Positions 6,168 to 14,271 of a DNA stretch of 45,932 nt are shown in pieces. Each line of letters starts with the position of its first letter. Position 1 is the stretch's first letter. A program made the position numbers and the translations under genes. The stretch spans positions 1 through 45,932 of the forward strand of contig JACNFR010000051.1 of NCBI GenBank assembly GCA_014384555.1. Reading direction: 5' to 3'. Below the pieces are notes generated by a model. The model saw only the letters and a program-made list of their open reading frames with translations, ran no database searches and was not told where the DNA came from. The DNA comes from Candidatus Nitrosopumilus sp. GTDB taxonomy: Archaea; Thermoproteota; Nitrososphaeria; Nitrososphaerales; Nitrosopumilaceae.

Positions 6168-7588
6168 TGACAAAATCGCTTGATGAATCACTTTCATTTT
6201 TCAAGGATAAAATTTTAGATTGTATAAAATCAAAAAAATCAATTTCTGTTACAACCCATATCGACTGTGACGGATTAACGTCTGGCAGTATTATTACAAA
6301 AGCCCTAATCAGAGCAGGTGCCAACTGTACAGTTAGAACATCAAAAGAATTTAGCAAAAATATTTTAGAATCTTTCAAAACAGATTCCAGAGATTTTCAC
6401 GTAGTAACTGACCTAGGAGGAGGTTTTGCAAATGAATTAGATAAAACATTAGGAGATAATTGGATTGTTTTAGATCATCATCAGATTCCAGATAATGAAC
6501 TGGATAATCAAAATGTCATCAATTCATGGAAATATGGAATTGATGGAGGAGTCGACATATGTGCAGGAGGAATGGCATATCTGGCCTCAACTGCCCTAGA
6601 TGAAAGGAATTCAGATTTATCTGCAATTGCAATTGTTTCAGCTTTGGGAGACAGGCAAGATCAAGGAGAGAGAAAATCATTTACAGGTAAAAATTTTGAG
6701 ATTGCAAATATTGCCAAAGAGCAAGGTTTAGTCGATATTGATTTAGATTTATTGTTGGTCGGTAGAGAAACAAGACCACTTGCAGATGCTTTGGCATTTA
6801 CATCCCAGCCATTTATCGAAGGATTGACATGGAATAGAGATGCATGTTTTTCAATCCTCAATTCATCAGGGGTTAATCTTAAAGAAGAAGGAAGATGGAG
6901 AGTGCCTGCAGAACTTAATGAAGAAGAAAAAAGGCAAGTAATTGAAGCAATAACAGAATTTGCCTCTGGAAAAAATGCTACTGAAATAATGTCACAATTG
7001 ATAGGATATACCTATACATTTCCAAGAGAAGATAACAGGAGTTTCTTACGGGATGGAAGAGAGTTTTCAACCATGCTAAATTCATGTGGAAGAATTAATC
7101 GTTCAGGTGTTGGAATGGCAGTTTGTATGGGAGATAGAAATAAAATTCTAAGAGAAGCTGAAACTATTCTAACAGATTATAGAAAAATGATTAGAGAATA
7201 CATGAATATTTTATCCAATGAAAGATGGAGAATCTCAGAAAGTGAGACATGTGTAATGGTAAATGGCGAAGACATAGTTCCAGAAACAATGACGGGGACT
7301 ATTTCATCATTGATAGCAGGTTCACCTAAAAATTCAGGGAAAATTGTAATTTTGAGAACCAAAGCAGAAGAAAATACGATCAAGTTCTCCTCAAGAAAAT
7401 CATTTGGATGTAAATCAAATATCAATCTTAGTGAAATAATGAGAACCGGAGCAGAGAGATTTGATGGTATTGGTGGCGGACATAATGCAGCTGCAGGTGC
7501 AAAAATAACTAAAGACAAATTGGATGAGTTTCTTAACTATTTAGAAGTAAATGTCGTTAACGTGCCAAGTTCAAGTAGTTCTCAATAA
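6167..7588 (+). CDS. DHH-family phosphoesterase, archaeal RecJ-like nuclease
   Basis: A 473-residue single-strand nuclease or phosphoesterase of the DHH/DHHA1 superfamily. Metal-binding motifs are visible: HIDCDGLTSG (31-40), VTDLGGG (80-86), VLDHHQ (101-106) and a later GALGDR. The DHHA1 substrate-binding motif GGGHNAAAGA is close to the C-terminus. Archaeal relatives (RecJ1/GAN-like and others) work with the replisome or in RNA and DNA turnover; which role applies here cannot be told. It is translationally coupled to rps15 (1-nt overlap) and its 3' end overlaps pcc1 by 38 nt. The rps15 neighbourhood for this gene is common in archaea. Confidence 0.85.
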   Translation: MTKSLDESLSFFKDKILDCIKSKKSISVTTHIDCDGLTSGSIITKALIRAGANCTVRTSKEFSKNILESFKTDSRDFHVVTDLGGGFANELDKTLGDNWIVLDHHQIPDNELDNQNVINSWKYGIDGGVDICAGGMAYLASTALDERNSDLSAIAIVSALGDRQDQGERKSFTGKNFEIANIAKEQGLVDIDLDLLLVGRETRPLADALAFTSQPFIEGLTWNRDACFSILNSSGVNLKEEGRWRVPAELNEEEKRQVIEAITEFASGKNATEIMSQLIGYTYTFPREDNRSFLRDGREFSTMLNSCGRINRSGVGMAVCMGDRNKILREAETILTDYRKMIREYMNILSNERWRISESETCVMVNGEDIVPETMTGTISSLIAGSPKNSGKIVILRTKAEENTIKFSSRKSFGCKSNINLSEIMRTGAERFDGIGGGHNAAAGAKITKDKLDEFLNYLEVNVVNVPSSSSSQ

Positions 7589-7793
7589 CATATCAAAAGA
7601 AAAAGCCGAAACGGTGAAAAGAGCCTTAGAGCCAGACAATGTAAATTTTCCAGAAGGATTGAGTCTACATATTGAAAATATTGATAACAGTCTAATTTTT
7701 AATTTTGAAAGTAAAAAGAATATGAAGCAGTTAACAGGGACAGTTGATGAAGTGATGGAACATATCCAGGTTGCTCTAAAGGTGATTGAATAA
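7551..7793 (+). CDS. pcc1: KEOPS complex subunit Pcc1
   Basis: An 80-residue protein with the small alpha/beta fold size and pattern of Pcc1, the dimerisation subunit of KEOPS, which makes the universal t6A37 modification on ANN-decoding tRNAs. Seen: a beta strand start (CQVQVVL), a helix (KEKAETVKRALEPDN), strands and a final helix (VDEVMEHIQVALKVIE). The start ATG lies within the end of the nuclease gene, 38 nt before its stop, so the genes overlap in different frames. Its stop overlaps the serS ATG (TAATG). Other KEOPS genes (bud32, kae1) are in this window at 29-31 kb; Cgi121 was not found. Family assignment rests on size, motif shape and archaeal gene order. Confidence 0.75.
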   Translation: MSLTCQVQVVLNNISKEKAETVKRALEPDNVNFPEGLSLHIENIDNSLIFNFESKKNMKQLTGTVDEVMEHIQVALKVIE

Positions 7794-9058
7794 TGTTAGA
7801 CCCAAAACTAGTCAAAGAAAAACCTCAGATTATTCGAGATATGCTAAAAGCCAGAGCAGTAGATTTTGATTTAGATACATTAATTGAGTCAGATCAAAAA
7901 AGACGTGAATTCATTATCAAAACGGATGAATTACGAAAAAAGAAAAACCAAGTAGCATTAGATATTGCTCAGAAAAAGAAAACAGGGGAAGATACTACAT
8001 CAATTTTATCAGAAATGAAAAATGTTTCATCTGAACTTGCAAAATTAGAATCAGAGCAAGAGAGTATTGAGAATACATATTCAAAATTAGCACTAACCAT
8101 TCCAAACCTTGTTCATAATTCGGTTCCTGTTGGAGCAGATGAAAGTGCAAATCAAGAAGTTAGAAAGTGGGGAGATATTCCAAATTTTGATTTTAAAATA
8201 AATGACCATATTGATATTTCAGAAAATTTAGATTTAGTTGACCTTGAAAGAGCTGCAAAGGTTGCAGGTGCCAGATTCTATTATTTAAAAAATGACCTTG
8301 TAAGACTAAATCAATCATTAATTCACTATGGATTAGATTTTCTAGCAAAAAAAGAGTATTCCCTTATTCAGCCTCCATATATGATCAATCGAGAATCCAT
8401 GGAAGGTGCAGTGATTGCAGATGATTTTGAAGAAGTAATCTACAAAGTTGAAGATGAGGATCTATACATGATTGGTACGTCTGAACATGCCATGGCAGCT
8501 ATGAGAGCAAAAGAAATTCTAGAAGGAAAAGATTTGCCTTTAAGATATGCAGGAATCAGTCCATGTTTTAGAAAAGAAGCAGGTGCACATGGAAGAGATC
8601 AAAAAGGAATTTTCAGAGTACATCAATTTGACAAAATTGAACAATTTGTATTTTCAAGACCTGAAGATTCTTGGAAAGAACATGAAAGAATGTTATCAGT
8701 CGCTGAAGAATTTTATCAAAACTTGGAAGTTCCACACAGAGTTATGTTGTTATCAACTGGAGACATGGGAAAAGTTTCAGCAAAGACATATGATATTGAG
8801 GCATGGATGGCAGGACAAAATGCCTATAGAGAAATCGTTTCATGTTCAAACTGCCTAGACTATCAAGCAAGAAGATTAAAAATTAGATTTAGAGATAAAA
8901 CAAATGAAGATACCCAGTATGTTCATACACTAAACAGCACTCTAATTGCAACAACCAGAGTTTTGGTATCAATTATGGAGAATTTTCAAACTAAAGATGG
9001 ACACATTAGAATTCCTAGTGTTTTGCAGAGCTATATGGGAAATCAGAAAGAGATCTAG
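7793..9058 (+). CDS. serS: Seryl-tRNA synthetase
   Basis: Class II aminoacyl-tRNA synthetase of the ordinary (not methanogen-type) SerRS class, 421 aa. The N-terminal long coiled-coil arm that grips tRNA-Ser spans about residues 25-105 (Lys/Glu-rich heptads). Motif 2 is CFRKEAGAHGRDQKGIFRVH, and motif 3 is seen as NSTLIATTRVLVSIMENFQ near the C-terminus. GTSEH provides the Ser/AMP pocket loop. Length is normal. It forms an overlapping run with pcc1 and the DHH nuclease, so it is likely made from the same transcript. Confidence 0.95.
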   Translation: MLDPKLVKEKPQIIRDMLKARAVDFDLDTLIESDQKRREFIIKTDELRKKKNQVALDIAQKKKTGEDTTSILSEMKNVSSELAKLESEQESIENTYSKLALTIPNLVHNSVPVGADESANQEVRKWGDIPNFDFKINDHIDISENLDLVDLERAAKVAGARFYYLKNDLVRLNQSLIHYGLDFLAKKEYSLIQPPYMINRESMEGAVIADDFEEVIYKVEDEDLYMIGTSEHAMAAMRAKEILEGKDLPLRYAGISPCFRKEAGAHGRDQKGIFRVHQFDKIEQFVFSRPEDSWKEHERMLSVAEEFYQNLEVPHRVMLLSTGDMGKVSAKTYDIEAWMAGQNAYREIVSCSNCLDYQARRLKIRFRDKTNEDTQYVHTLNSTLIATTRVLVSIMENFQTKDGHIRIPSVLQSYMGNQKEI

Positions 9059-9065
9059 TGATATA

Positions 9066-9077
9066 CCCTTATATTTT
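9066..9077 (+). promoter_or_regulatory. TATA box of rps3ae
   Basis: CCTTATATTTTG centred at about 9072, 27 nt before the TTG codon at 9099. This supports both a separate promoter after serS and a leaderless TTG start. Confidence 0.55.
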
Positions 9078-9098
9078 GGGTTCAAAGTTCGTTAATAA

Positions 9099-9713
9099 TT
9101 GGCACGTAGAAAAGGTCGAGTAAAGGACAAGTGGCGAGAAAAACGCTGGATCACGGTATATGCACCTGATTCATTCAACAATGTTCCAATAGCATATGTT
9201 CCAATTACAGATGATGAAAATGCAGTAGGTAGAGTTTTAGAAGTTACACTATATGATATTCTAAAAGGAGATCCATCACAACATCAATACAAAATCTATT
9301 TCCAGATTAACAAAATTGAAGGTGATAAGGCATTGACAATTTTCAAGAGATATGAATATTCAAAAGAATTTTTGCGTAGTTTGGTAAGAAGAGGTTCATC
9401 AAAAATCAATTTCAGCATAGATATTAAAACAAAAGATGGTTACATTTTTAGAATTAAATTACTTGCTCTAACACACAGACAACTAAATACATCAAGACAA
9501 CATGCTCTTAGATTAATTGCTCAAGATGTAATTAGAAAAACAATTCCAGAAATGACAATTGACCAATTTGTTCAAGCAACATGTTACAGTAAAATTAATT
9601 CAGACATCATGGCAGCATTCAAGAAAGTGATCAGAGTGAGACATGTAGGTCTAGAGAAAGTGAAACTCATTAGAACTGCAGACAAAGAAACAAAATTGTT
9701 AGTAGCAGAATAG
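9099..9713 (+). CDS. rps3ae: 30S ribosomal protein eS1 (S3Ae)
   Basis: Archaeal/eukaryotic small-subunit protein eS1, 204 aa. It has the basic N-terminus ARRKGRVKDKWREKRW, the central beta-rich domain, and the conserved TSRQHALRLIAQDVIRK region with a C-terminal RVRHVGLEKVKLIR. It lies near the mRNA exit of the small subunit. The start is TTG, giving MARRKG; no ATG is available upstream in frame and the TATA box position fits. The short Lys-rich C-terminal extension seen in eukaryotes is absent. Confidence 0.92.
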   Translation: MARRKGRVKDKWREKRWITVYAPDSFNNVPIAYVPITDDENAVGRVLEVTLYDILKGDPSQHQYKIYFQINKIEGDKALTIFKRYEYSKEFLRSLVRRGSSKINFSIDIKTKDGYIFRIKLLALTHRQLNTSRQHALRLIAQDVIRKTIPEMTIDQFVQATCYSKINSDIMAAFKKVIRVRHVGLEKVKLIRTADKETKLLVAE

Positions 9714-9735
9714 TCAAGAGTCATTCTTCATAATC

Positions 9736-10164
9736 ATGATACATAAGATTGAAATTACAATTGATGTAATTGTTCATGCAACAGAGGACATATCAAAAAT
9801 TTTTCAATCTTTTGAAGATGTTTTAGGTATTAAAGAAGAGGATTTTACAATTGAAGAAACAGAAGGACATTATGAAAATCCAATAATTTTGTTAAACGCA
9901 AAAATTGTAAAAAACCAGGCTCAAAATTTTATGAATAAATTGCTTAAACTATTACCAGTTGACCAAATAAATGAATTAATTGAAGAAATTGAAGAAAGAA
10001 CAGTAGATTCCAGATTCCATCTGAGATTAGATAAACAAGAACTAATCAAAGAAAATCTAGTAGTTAGAGAAAAAGACACTATTAAAATAAAAATACATAC
10101 ACCAATTTACAACAAAAAAGACACAGTCAAAACATTTACAGAAATTTTTCAAATTGTCAACTAG
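9736..10164 (+). CDS. Predicted RNA-binding, exosome-associated protein (COG1325-like)
   Basis: A 142-residue protein whose opening (EITIDVIVHATEDISKIFQSF) matches the pattern of a small archaeal family predicted to bind RNA and to be linked to the exosome by gene context. The fold would be a ferredoxin-like alpha/beta sandwich: strand, helix, strands, a long helix (NFMNKLLKLLPVDQINELIEE) and a C-terminal pair of strands. It follows the eS1 gene by 22 nt, so probably the same operon. No catalytic residues are apparent. Identification is from memory of the family pattern and is moderate. Confidence 0.55.
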   Translation: MIHKIEITIDVIVHATEDISKIFQSFEDVLGIKEEDFTIEETEGHYENPIILLNAKIVKNQAQNFMNKLLKLLPVDQINELIEEIEERTVDSRFHLRLDKQELIKENLVVREKDTIKIKIHTPIYNKKDTVKTFTEIFQIVN

Positions 10165-10212
10165 ATTAAATAGGAATAAAAGAACTATACAATTTGGGAA
10201 TGAGGAAATATT

Positions 10213-10266
10213 AGCCGCTCCAGTCTGAGCGAAAGCTTTGAAGACGCCGCGACGAACCGACCCCTT
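10213..10266. ncRNA. GC-rich intergenic island, candidate small RNA
   Basis: A segment of about 54 nt with strikingly higher GC than its flanks, inside a 186-nt gap. It contains a perfect 5-bp hairpin CGCTC (10216-10220) / GAGCG (10227-10231) with a 6-nt loop, then a CGCCGCGACG stretch, and ends in CCCCTTTTA. On the plus strand ATGAGGA (10200), CTGA (10225) and TGAAGA (10239) loosely resemble C, D' and C' boxes of a C/D guide RNA, but a final D box is only CCGA. In AT-rich archaea such islands often mark structured RNAs. Strand and class are not settled. Confidence 0.4.
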
Positions 10267-10318
10267 TTATCGATCAATAATTTGGACACATTGATTTTGT
10301 AGACAATTTCATGGTATT

Positions 10319-10329
10319 ATTTTAAATAC
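10319..10329 (+). promoter_or_regulatory. TATA box of geranylgeranyl reductase gene
   Basis: ATTTTAAATAC, centred near 10324, exactly 27 nt before the GTG start at 10351, consistent with a leaderless mRNA. Confidence 0.5.
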
Positions 10330-10350
10330 GGATACACAAACCCCAATATC

Positions 10351-11814
10351 GTGGCAGATTATGATGTTATAATTGCAGGAGGAGGTCTTGCTGGTACAAT
10401 CACAGCACAGTCTATTTCTCACTATTCAAATCAAAATTTGAAAATATTAGTTGTCGATAGAAATACAGAATTTTTGCCAGGTCGAAAATCACTAGCAGGA
10501 TGGGTATGTGGAGATGCATGCTCCAAAGAAGCAGTTGATTTTATGACAGAGAGAATCAAAGTCGAATGGACTAGACCCGAAATTGAACATGATGTAAAAG
10601 GAGTTATGGCATTCTCGCCAGATAAAGAAACTTCAATTCCTTTTGATGGTGATGGATTTATGTTAAATCGTCAAAAATTACCAGAAATTCAAAATGAAAG
10701 ATGTAAAAAAATGGGTATTGAATTTGAATATGAAATTAATCTAACAGGTCTAATTTATGAAGGTCAGCAAGCAGTTGGAATTCAAGGTGTAGATAACAAA
10801 ACAAAACAACCATTCAAAAAAACATCAAAAATTGTAATTGATGCAACAGGAGTTACATCTATGCTTAGAAATGGTCTTCAAAACTCTACCAAAGTAGAAA
10901 AAAGAATCGATAGACGAGATTTAGAATCAACTGGAAGATATATCATGCATTTTGAAAAAGGACAAAATGATCTTACTGAATTTGATCCAGACTATTGTAT
11001 TATTCATTTAGATCAAGATATTGCACCAGGTGGATACGGATGGGTATTTCCAAAAGGAGACACTAAAGTTAACATTGGTCTAGGGGTTGAAAAATCACTT
11101 TTAGATAGAAGAAACAAACGACTAGGTAAAAAAGATAATGTGGATTCACTAATGAAAGAATATCTTCATAGAAACACTGCAATAAAAAATCCAAAGTTAT
11201 CAGAAGAACCACAAGACATTAACAATAATTCAGGAGTTTTTCAAGTTTCAGTTAGAAGACAAAATGATTGCATGGTATCAGGAGGATATATGATGGTTGG
11301 AGATTCAGCATGGATGCCAAAACCAATTGATGCTGGTGGTATAGGACCAGCTTTGATTGCAGGAACAATTCTTGGAAACAATGTAGCTCAAGCAATAGAA
11401 GCAAATGATGTTTCTGAAGCAGGATTATGGCAATACAATTTAGATTACATCAAAGAATATGGATACAAAACTGCAGGTCTTGAACTCTTTAGACGATTAA
11501 TACAGCAAATGTCTAATGAGCAAATCAGTTATGGTATGAAACACTTTTTGGGCAAACTTGATGCTGAATCAATCAGTAAAGGTGAACATCCAGACTTTTC
11601 AGGATTAGGAAAAGTTGGCATGATAATCAGAGGTGCAATGAATAAAACAGTTGCAGATGGACTCAGATATACTTCTAAAGAAAACCAATGGCTGGTAGAA
11701 CACTACAACAACTATCCAAAAGATCCATCAGGATTTGATGATTGGAATAAAACATTACATCAAAGACTAGAGGAAGCATTTACAAAAATAGAAGCATTCG
11801 ATTCTAAGAACTAA
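10351..11814 (+). CDS. Geranylgeranyl reductase family flavoprotein
   Basis: FAD-dependent oxidoreductase, 487 aa, of the family that saturates the geranylgeranyl chains of archaeal membrane lipids. The N-terminal Rossmann motif IIAGGGLAGT (8-17) binds FAD; a second FAD contact is GGYMMVGDSAWMPKPIDAGG (about 313-332), typical of geranylgeranyl reductases (GD-A-x-x-x-P). A central substrate-binding region contains GGYGWVFPKG, also characteristic. The start is GTG; no earlier start is in frame near the TATA box. It stands in its own transcription unit. Thaumarchaea have several paralogues, so the exact substrate (lipid precursor or another prenyl compound) is open. Confidence 0.85.
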   Translation: MADYDVIIAGGGLAGTITAQSISHYSNQNLKILVVDRNTEFLPGRKSLAGWVCGDACSKEAVDFMTERIKVEWTRPEIEHDVKGVMAFSPDKETSIPFDGDGFMLNRQKLPEIQNERCKKMGIEFEYEINLTGLIYEGQQAVGIQGVDNKTKQPFKKTSKIVIDATGVTSMLRNGLQNSTKVEKRIDRRDLESTGRYIMHFEKGQNDLTEFDPDYCIIHLDQDIAPGGYGWVFPKGDTKVNIGLGVEKSLLDRRNKRLGKKDNVDSLMKEYLHRNTAIKNPKLSEEPQDINNNSGVFQVSVRRQNDCMVSGGYMMVGDSAWMPKPIDAGGIGPALIAGTILGNNVAQAIEANDVSEAGLWQYNLDYIKEYGYKTAGLELFRRLIQQMSNEQISYGMKHFLGKLDAESISKGEHPDFSGLGKVGMIIRGAMNKTVADGLRYTSKENQWLVEHYNNYPKDPSGFDDWNKTLHQRLEEAFTKIEAFDSKN

Positions 11815-11848
11815 TATTAAATATTGTAGAAATCATTGAAAACATACT

Positions 11849-12643
11849 TTGGAAGAAGCTCAATATCTTGACTGGAATAATTCAATTAAAATTCTAAACA
11901 AAGCACACGAAGCAGGTCTATTCGTGCTCATAATAGGTCCAAAAGGAACCGGAAAAACATCTCTAGTTAGAGATTTTGCCAAAAATAAGAATGTAAATTT
12001 AGAATCCATTAATTTTAGTCTTAGAACTAGAGAAAGTCATTTGATTGGTACAAAGACGCTGACAGATGGAACAGTAAGCTTTGATGAAGGGATATTGATT
12101 AAATCAATGAGAAGTGGGGATATGCTTTATCTTGATGAGATAAATTCAGCAGAAGCAGATGTTTTGCTCAGATTAGATGAAGCACTAGATGATAGACGTC
12201 AAATTGCATTAAAAGAATCAACAGGAGAGGTTGTCAAAGCAAAAGAAAGTTGGTTTGTGGTTGCAACAATTAATCCGTTAACACATAGTGGAACAAAAGA
12301 ATTACCACCGCAATTACTCAGCAGATTTCCAGTACGAATTAGACTAGAATATCCACCAGAGGATGTAGAGTTAGAAATTGTAAGAAAGTATGTTTCAGGA
12401 AATCATGAATCAGAAATAATTCAAGCAATTAAACTAGCAAATACATTAAGACAAGCAGCAGCAGTTGAAGAATTATTTTATTCACCTAGTTTAAGGGAAA
12501 CCATTGCTTTTGGTAAATTATTAGATAAAGGAATGTCACCAAAAGAAGTTGCAGATATTGTTTTTGGAAATGTCTATACACAATGGGGAGACATAGAATA
12601 TCAAAAAGTTAGTGACATCATAACTTCTATGTTTGGAAATTAA
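11849..12643 (+). CDS. MoxR-type AAA+ ATPase
   Basis: A 264-residue ATPase. Walker A is GPKGTGKTS (30-38), Walker B is MLYLDEIN (about 92-99), followed by a sensor-like VVATINP and an arginine-finger region LLSRFPVRIRLEYPPEDVE. This layout is the MoxR class, chaperone-like ATPases that pair with VWA proteins to insert metals or remodel complexes. The start is TTG (MEEAQYLDW) with an AAATATT box about 27 nt before. The stop codon is followed at once by the ATG of the VWA gene, so the two are translated together. In AOA a MoxR/VWA pair could help mature a metalloenzyme; that link is speculative. Confidence 0.85.
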   Translation: MEEAQYLDWNNSIKILNKAHEAGLFVLIIGPKGTGKTSLVRDFAKNKNVNLESINFSLRTRESHLIGTKTLTDGTVSFDEGILIKSMRSGDMLYLDEINSAEADVLLRLDEALDDRRQIALKESTGEVVKAKESWFVVATINPLTHSGTKELPPQLLSRFPVRIRLEYPPEDVELEIVRKYVSGNHESEIIQAIKLANTLRQAAAVEELFYSPSLRETIAFGKLLDKGMSPKEVADIVFGNVYTQWGDIEYQKVSDIITSMFGN

Positions 12644-14206
12644 ATGCAAGCAATTCAACTTCAAAACGATTCTTTGGTAGAAATAGCAACGTTTCTTGTT
12701 AGACGATGGTCTGAAAAAGACAATATCATAGTAGAAATTTCAGATAAAGTAGAAACCAAAACTAGACTCAAAGAAAATAAAGTAATCTTGACACCATTAG
12801 AAAAAAGGATAGGTAATGATTTTCAAAAATATCGACAATTCAGAACGTCATTATGGTATGAAGCCATGAGAATAAAATACTGTAAAAAAATTCTCAGTAA
12901 TGATCACGCATTTGGATTTATTCTCAATACAATGGAAACTCAAAGAGTTGAGCAATTAGGAAGAAGAATTTGGAAAGGAATGGATGATGAAATCATTTTC
13001 AATTATACATACATGCTTGTTGCCAGGCCTCAATTACACACAGTTTATGGAAAAGCAAGGATGGTAGAAGCATTTTATCAATATTTTATGTTTGGTGCAA
13101 TAAAAGGTGAAATGCAATCAAGTAATTTTGAGAAAATCAAAAAAGCAGCAACATTTGCAAAAGAAATTGTAAGTAAAGCAATTGATAAAAAACAAAATAC
13201 AGACTGGGTTGAAAAAAATGTTACTGAAATAATAAAAATATTAGATATTGATTCTCTTTTAACAATTCCAGTATCTTTGCCATTTATGAAAGCTGGAATG
13301 GCATTATCTGAAGAAGAATTACTAAAAGTACTAAAAATAATTTCAAAAAATAAAGAAGGTGATTTAGGAACTATTGATCCAAAATCGGTAATTCGTGGAG
13401 ATGATGTATATGATGAATACAAAGTATTACTAGATGAAAATAAAAAGACAGAGAATAAGGGATTAGCTACTGAAAAAATAGGAATTCAGATTCCATCAAC
13501 AAAAAATATTGATGAAACAACAATCTACGACATGAGTTTGATCAATGGACTAAAGATGAAATTTAAGGAATGGAAATCAGGTTGGAAAGAACAACATTTA
13601 AGATCGGGGGATGAATTTGATGAGGAAAATTACATCGAAGGTAATGAGCCATTTTTTACAGACGTCAAAAAATCAATTAAAACAAAAATCGTGATATTGC
13701 TAGATCATTCTTCCAGCATTGCATCAGATGCAATCGAATACAAAAAAGCTACTTTGGCACTTTGTGAAGTATTATCATTTCTGAAAGTAAAATTTGCAGT
13801 TTATGCGTTTAGTACAGAAAATAGGTCAATGGTGTGTTGGTCAATAAAACCAGATAATGTCAAATGGAATAGCATTACTGCAAAAAGATTAGCGCAAATT
13901 GTTGCTAATGGTTCAACACCATTAGCTGAAGTTTATGATAAAATATTTCCAATCTTGCAGTCAAAAAGACCAGATATTTTTTTGACATTAACTGATGGAG
14001 AACCATCAGATCCAGATGCAGTTAGAAATATGACTAAATCATTCAAAGGATTAGGGATTAGTATGGTGGCTTTAGGATTAGGTCCAAATACAGTTAGAGC
14101 GATAACAATAGCAAATAATCTAAAACATTTAGGATATGAAAAAACTATGGCTGTAAGTAGATTAAACGATATCCCAAATAAGGTAATTAGGATTTTAGAT
14201 GGATGA
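12644..14206 (+). CDS. VWA-domain protein, partner of MoxR ATPase
   Basis: A 520-residue protein. The N-terminal 340 residues are helical and charged, without a recognised domain. The C-terminal von Willebrand factor A domain has a complete MIDAS metal site: DHSSS (354-358, D-x-S-x-S), the Thr in NGSTPLAE (about 425-432), and LTDGEPSD (about 457-464). It resembles CoxE/YehP-like and RavA-associated VWA proteins that are adaptors for MoxR ATPases. It directly abuts the ATPase gene. No signal peptide, so cytoplasmic. Substrate unknown. Confidence 0.8.
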   Translation: MQAIQLQNDSLVEIATFLVRRWSEKDNIIVEISDKVETKTRLKENKVILTPLEKRIGNDFQKYRQFRTSLWYEAMRIKYCKKILSNDHAFGFILNTMETQRVEQLGRRIWKGMDDEIIFNYTYMLVARPQLHTVYGKARMVEAFYQYFMFGAIKGEMQSSNFEKIKKAATFAKEIVSKAIDKKQNTDWVEKNVTEIIKILDIDSLLTIPVSLPFMKAGMALSEEELLKVLKIISKNKEGDLGTIDPKSVIRGDDVYDEYKVLLDENKKTENKGLATEKIGIQIPSTKNIDETTIYDMSLINGLKMKFKEWKSGWKEQHLRSGDEFDEENYIEGNEPFFTDVKKSIKTKIVILLDHSSSIASDAIEYKKATLALCEVLSFLKVKFAVYAFSTENRSMVCWSIKPDNVKWNSITAKRLAQIVANGSTPLAEVYDKIFPILQSKRPDIFLTLTDGEPSDPDAVRNMTKSFKGLGISMVALGLGPNTVRAITIANNLKHLGYEKTMAVSRLNDIPNKVIRILDG

Positions 14207-14271
14207 ATTTTTGAATTTACAGTGAGGATATTTTATATGAGTAAAAAATTGACCAGATTTAGTTAAAAAAT

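Noticed and set aside
10213-10266. A tRNA gene with intron
   Set aside because: No T-arm GGTTCGAATCC-like pattern or acceptor pairing was found on either strand.
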